In this document: one piece after another, positions 16,014 through 18,784 of the stretch
Layout of the letters: each line of letters begins with the position of its first letter
Numbering within the stretch: position 1 is the stretch's first letter
Source: Lachnospiraceae bacterium UBA4381
GTDB taxonomy: Bacteria; Bacillota; Clostridia; Lachnospirales; Lachnospiraceae
NCBI GenBank assembly: GCA_002391105.1
Contig: DGRT01000019.1
Location: 1-18,784, forward strand
Reading direction: 5' to 3'
DNA length: 18,784 nucleotides
Position numbers and translations under genes: made by a program
The notes under the pieces: generated by a model
Seen by the model: only the letters and a program-made list of their open reading frames with translations
Told to the model about the DNA's origin: nothing
The model's database searches: none

Positions 16014-16325
16014 ATGGCAAATCAAATAATGAGAATCACACTCAAGGCATATGACCATGAGCTTATCGACAAAGCAGCTAAGGATATCGTTGAGGCTGTT
16101 ACAAAATCAGGAGCAAGGGTTAGCGGACCTATTCCTATGCCTACAAAGGTTGAGAAGGTTACTATACTTCGTGCAGTTCATAAGTATAAGGACTCAAGAG
16201 AGCAGTTCGAGCAGAGAACACACAAGAGACTTATCGATGTTATCTCACCAAGCTCAGCTACAATAGAAGTACTTCGTAAGATTGATATCTCAGCCGGCGT
16301 ATATGTTGATATGAGAATGAAGTAA
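16014..16325 (+). CDS. rpsJ: 30S ribosomal protein S10
   Basis: Component of the 30S head, near the A site, and in many bacteria a partner of NusB in transcription antitermination. 103 residues, the usual length. The sequence RITLKAYDHELIDKAAKDIV, GPIPMPTKVEKVTILR and KRLIDVISPSS is unmistakable. The frame is open further upstream, but ATG 16014 is chosen because MANQIMRITLKAYDH matches the family start and AAGGAGG (15996-16002) precedes it. The 11-base spacing is rather long, and a T7 run lies between site and start. First gene of the S10 operon. Its leader suggests control by attenuation or by hiding of the ribosome binding site. Confidence 0.98.
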   Translation: MANQIMRITLKAYDHELIDKAAKDIVEAVTKSGARVSGPIPMPTKVEKVTILRAVHKYKDSREQFEQRTHKRLIDVISPSSATIEVLRKIDISAGVYVDMRMK

Positions 16326-16435
16326 GAAGTACCTAATAGACAGCAGATCTACCTGCAGAAGAATGTGCTGTATATTTAGTACGAACATGGGAGAACTCAT
16401 GTTCCGCTGTAAATTTTTATTAGGAGGAAAGAAAG
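16326..16435 (+). promoter_or_regulatory. Hairpin-bearing spacer between rpsJ and rplC
   Basis: A 110-base gap inside the operon. GAACATG (16383-16389) pairs exactly with CATGTTC (16398-16404) around an 8-base loop, and ACAGCA (16340-16345) pairs with TGCTGT (16366-16371). The first hairpin is not followed by a strong T run, so it looks more like a translational or RNA-processing element than a terminator. No promoter is obvious. Confidence 0.45.
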
Positions 16436-17122
16436 TTGAAGAAAGCAATACTTGCAGAAAAAGTTGGTATGACTCAGATCTGGAACGATGCGGGACAGCT
16501 TGTACCTGTAACAGTTCTTGCTGCCGGACCTTGTGAGGTTCTTCAGGTTAAGACAGTTGAGAATGATGGTTACGAAGCAGTACAGGTTGGATACGGCGAA
16601 GTTGCTGAGAAGGTCGTAACAAGGGATGGTAAAGGAAAGAAAGTAGTACGTCATCCACATGGTGCTACAAAAGCTGAGGTTGGTCATGCTAAGAAGGCAG
16701 GACTTCAGCCAAAGAAATTCGTTAAGGAATTCAAGTTCGAGAATACGGCAGACTATGTTGCCGGAGAATCGGTTATTAAGGCTGACATCTTCGCAGAAGG
16801 CGATAAGGTTGATGTAACAGCAAGATCAAAGGGTAAAGGTTATGCAGGCGGTCTTAAGAGATACGGCCTCAAATCTGGTCCTTCAGGACATGGTTCAAAG
16901 TACCATCGTCATGCAGGTTCTAACGGTTCTGCTACAACTCCTGGTGAGGTTAAGAAGGGCAAGAAGATGCCTGGTCACTTAGGAAATGTACAGGTTACTA
17001 TTCAGAATCTTGAAGTAGTTAAGGTAGATGCCGAGAATAACTTAATTCTTGTAAGAGGTGCTGTTCCTGGACCAAAGAAGTCAATGGTTGTAATTACTGA
17101 ATCATTCAAGTCCGGAAAGTAA
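16436..17122 (+). CDS. rplC: 50S ribosomal protein L3
   Basis: Early-assembling 50S protein close to the peptidyl transferase centre. 228 residues, normal for Bacillota. Motifs KKAILAEKVGMTQIW at the start, GYGEV, the GGLKRYGLKSGPSGHGSKYHR loop region (given here only in part) and the GHLGNVQVTIQNLEVV end are characteristic. The start codon is TTG (16436-16438): it has AGGAGG at 16422-16427 at good spacing, and the product then begins exactly as the family does (MKKAILAEKVGMTQ). No in-frame ATG fits. Followed after 25 bases by rplD. Confidence 0.97.
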   Translation: MKKAILAEKVGMTQIWNDAGQLVPVTVLAAGPCEVLQVKTVENDGYEAVQVGYGEVAEKVVTRDGKGKKVVRHPHGATKAEVGHAKKAGLQPKKFVKEFKFENTADYVAGESVIKADIFAEGDKVDVTARSKGKGYAGGLKRYGLKSGPSGHGSKYHRHAGSNGSATTPGEVKKGKKMPGHLGNVQVTIQNLEVVKVDAENNLILVRGAVPGPKKSMVVITESFKSGK

Positions 17123-17147
17123 GTAGATTAGCAAGGAGGAAATTAAA

Positions 17148-17768
17148 ATGGCAACAATATCTGTAATAAACACCGAAGGAAAAGAAGTTGAGACAATCGA
17201 GCTCAACGATAAGATATTCGGTGTAGATATAAATGAGGGAATAGTTCATAAGGCTGTTGTTGCTACCCTCGCTAACAGACGTCAGGGAACACAGAGTGCT
17301 CTTACACGTTCTGAAGTACGCGGTGGTGGTAGAAAGCCATGGAGACAGAAGGGAACAGGTCATGCCAGACAGGGTTCCATCAGAGCTCCACAGTGGACAG
17401 GCGGTGGTGTTGTATTTGCACCAAAGCCAAGAGATTATTCACAGAAGCTTAACAAGAAGGAAGCAAGACTTGCTCTGTTCTCAGTTCTTACATCAAAGCT
17501 GAATGACAACAAGCTTGTAGTACTTGATGAGCTTACTATGGATGCTCCTAAGACAAGCGCTTTTGTAAAGATTCTTGCAAATATCAATGCAAACAAAGCT
17601 CTTGTTGTTACAGAAGAGAGAGATAATAATGTAGTCCTTTCAGCAAGGAATATACCTGATGTTGAGACTGCGGATAGAACAAGCGTAAATGTTTATGACA
17701 TCCTTAAGCATGATACACTCGTATTTACAAAGGATGCCATTAAGGCTTTAGAGGAGGTGTATGCATAA
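17148..17768 (+). CDS. rplD: 50S ribosomal protein L4
   Basis: Binds 23S rRNA and lines the exit tunnel with an extended loop. In E. coli it also represses the S10 operon; whether it does so here is unknown. 206 residues, typical. Visible motifs are NRRQGTQSALTRSEVRGGGRKPWRQKGTG, of which the basic GGGRKPWRQKGTGHARQG part is the tunnel loop, then RAPQWTGGGVVFAPKPRDYS and a C-terminal VYDILKHDTLVFTKDAIKALEE. Start: AAGGAGG (17133-17139) upstream of ATG 17148. The stop TAA shares its last base with the rplW start (TAATG, 17766-17770), so L4 and L23 are translationally coupled. Confidence 0.97.
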   Translation: MATISVINTEGKEVETIELNDKIFGVDINEGIVHKAVVATLANRRQGTQSALTRSEVRGGGRKPWRQKGTGHARQGSIRAPQWTGGGVVFAPKPRDYSQKLNKKEARLALFSVLTSKLNDNKLVVLDELTMDAPKTSAFVKILANINANKALVVTEERDNNVVLSARNIPDVETADRTSVNVYDILKHDTLVFTKDAIKALEEVYA

Positions 17769-18067
17769 TGGCAAGCTTAAAGTATTATGACGTAATCCTG
17801 CGCCCGGTACTTACCGAGAAGAGCATGAATTCCATGGTTGAAAAGAAGTATACATTTCTGGTTCATCCGGATGCCAACAAGTCACAGATCAAGGAAGCTG
17901 TAGAAAAGATGTTTGACGGCGTTAAGGTTGCCAAGGTTAATACAGTTAACCAGGACGGCAAGACAAAGAGACGTGGAATGACATATGGTAAGACAGCTAA
18001 GACTAAGAAGGCATATGTGCAGCTCACAGCAGACAGCGCAGACATTCAGCTTTTTGAGGGTCTGTAA
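17768..18067 (+). CDS. rplW: 50S ribosomal protein L23
   Basis: Sits at the tunnel exit and is the docking site for trigger factor and SRP. 99 residues, normal length. YYDVILRPVLTEKSM, YTFLVHPDANKSQIKEAVE and the basic KTKRRGMTYGKTAKTKKAYV loop are diagnostic. The ATG overlaps the rplD stop by one base. Its ribosome binding site AGGAGG (17752-17757) lies inside the end of rplD, 10 bases upstream. Confidence 0.97.
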   Translation: MASLKYYDVILRPVLTEKSMNSMVEKKYTFLVHPDANKSQIKEAVEKMFDGVKVAKVNTVNQDGKTKRRGMTYGKTAKTKKAYVQLTADSADIQLFEGL

Positions 18068-18092
18068 AGAGTAGATTGAAAGGAGAAACAAG

Positions 18093-18784
18093 ATGGGAAT
18101 CAAAGTATATAATCCATATACACCTTCCAGAAGGAATATGACCGGTCTTGATTTTGATGTAATAACAACTGATAAGCCTGAGAAGTCACTTCTTGTATCC
18201 AAGAATAAGACTGCCGGTCGTAATAATCAGGGTAAGATTACAGTCAGACATCATGGCGGCGGTAATAGACAGAAGTACAGAATAGTAGATTTTAAGCGTA
18301 ACAAGGATGGAATACCTGCAAAGGTTTCAACTATCGAGTACGATCCTAACAGAACAGCAAATATTGCTCTTATTGTTTACGCTGATGGTACTAAGACATA
18401 TATTCTTGCTCCTGCAGGACTTAAGGTTGGCGATTCACTTATGAATGGACCTGAGGCTGAAATCAGAGTTGGTAACTGCCTTCCACTTTCAGAAATTCCT
18501 GTAGGTACAGAAGTACATAATATAGAACTTGTTCCTGGAAAGGGTGGACAGCTTGTTCGTTCAGCAGGAAACTCAGCACAGCTCATGGCAAAGGAAGGAA
18601 AGTATGCAACACTTCGTCTTCCTTCAGGAGAGATGAGATATGTGCCAATCGGTTCTAGAGCAACTATCGGTACAGTAGGTAATGGTGAGCATGGCCTTGT
18701 AAAGATCGGTAAGGCTGGACGTAAGCGTCACATGGGTATCCGTCCTACAGTTCGTGGATCTGTTATGAACCCTAATGACCATCC
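18093..18784 (+). CDS. rplB: 50S ribosomal protein L2 (3' truncated by the window)
   Basis: L2 is needed for subunit joining and contacts the peptidyl transferase centre. 230 codons are visible and the frame is open to the window end; the family is about 275-280 residues long, so roughly 45-50 are missing. MGIKVYNPYTPSRRNMTG, HHGGGNRQKYRIVDFKR, EYDPNRTANIALIVYADG and GKAGRKRHMGIRPTVRGS (the conserved catalytic-centre-facing region) are seen, and the final NPNDH leads into the highly conserved HPHGGG stretch. Start ATG 18093 with AAAGGAG (18079-18085), 25 bases after the rplW stop. This confirms the standard S10 operon order. Confidence 0.97.
   Translation, partial: MGIKVYNPYTPSRRNMTGLDFDVITTDKPEKSLLVSKNKTAGRNNQGKITVRHHGGGNRQKYRIVDFKRNKDGIPAKVSTIEYDPNRTANIALIVYADGTKTYILAPAGLKVGDSLMNGPEAEIRVGNCLPLSEIPVGTEVHNIELVPGKGGQLVRSAGNSAQLMAKEGKYATLRLPSGEMRYVPIGSRATIGTVGNGEHGLVKIGKAGRKRHMGIRPTVRGSVMNPNDH

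Overview
The window reads as chromosomal DNA of a low-to-moderate-GC Bacillota species, most likely a clostridium of the Lachnospiraceae. The evidence is strong AGGAGG-type ribosome binding sites, Arg coded mainly by AGA, a classic rpsJ-rplC-rplD-rplW-rplB order, and protein styles typical of that family (W/Y/G-rich wall-binding repeats, and a cytosolic BMP-domain protein with an N-terminal ParB-like region). Every supportable gene lies on the + strand. I see no tRNA, rRNA, CRISPR array or insertion sequence.

Layout. Bases 1-397 are the end of a surface protein made of wall-binding repeats, closed by a long hairpin terminator. After a 350-base gap carrying two extended -10 promoter elements and inverted repeats comes a four-gene block (750-8427). 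It encodes a JetA/MukF-like kleisin candidate, a small JetB/MukE-like subunit, a 1469-residue SMC-like ATPase, and a protein related to the SPL (spore photoproduct lyase-like) radical SAM family in which all three [4Fe-4S]-binding cysteines are replaced. The first three genes match the JetABC core of a Wadjet/MukBEF-type condensin. The usual nuclease JetD (MksG, Toprim-type) is not in the window, and the degenerate radical SAM protein sits next to jetC instead. This is the most interesting part of the window.

With gaps of only 23-31 bases or a one-base overlap, the same strand continues into a malic enzyme, a ParB-like/BMP fusion protein and a small metallophosphoesterase. An imperfect tandem 49-base repeat duplicates the end of that last gene. 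Separate units follow: citrate synthase; then an RlmI-type SAM methyltransferase with a small membrane-anchored protein that has a strongly acidic tail and AT-richer codon use.

The last 3 kb are the start of the S10 ribosomal protein operon. It has a good promoter, a structured leader of about 250 bases with mutually exclusive helices and an attenuator-like hairpin, and then rpsJ, rplC (TTG start), rplD, rplW and a 3'-truncated rplB. The JetABC-like proteins would form one DNA-loop-extruding complex. Malic enzyme and citrate synthase serve central carbon metabolism. The ribosomal genes are housekeeping. All functions are read from sequence motifs and remembered family features; no search was run.
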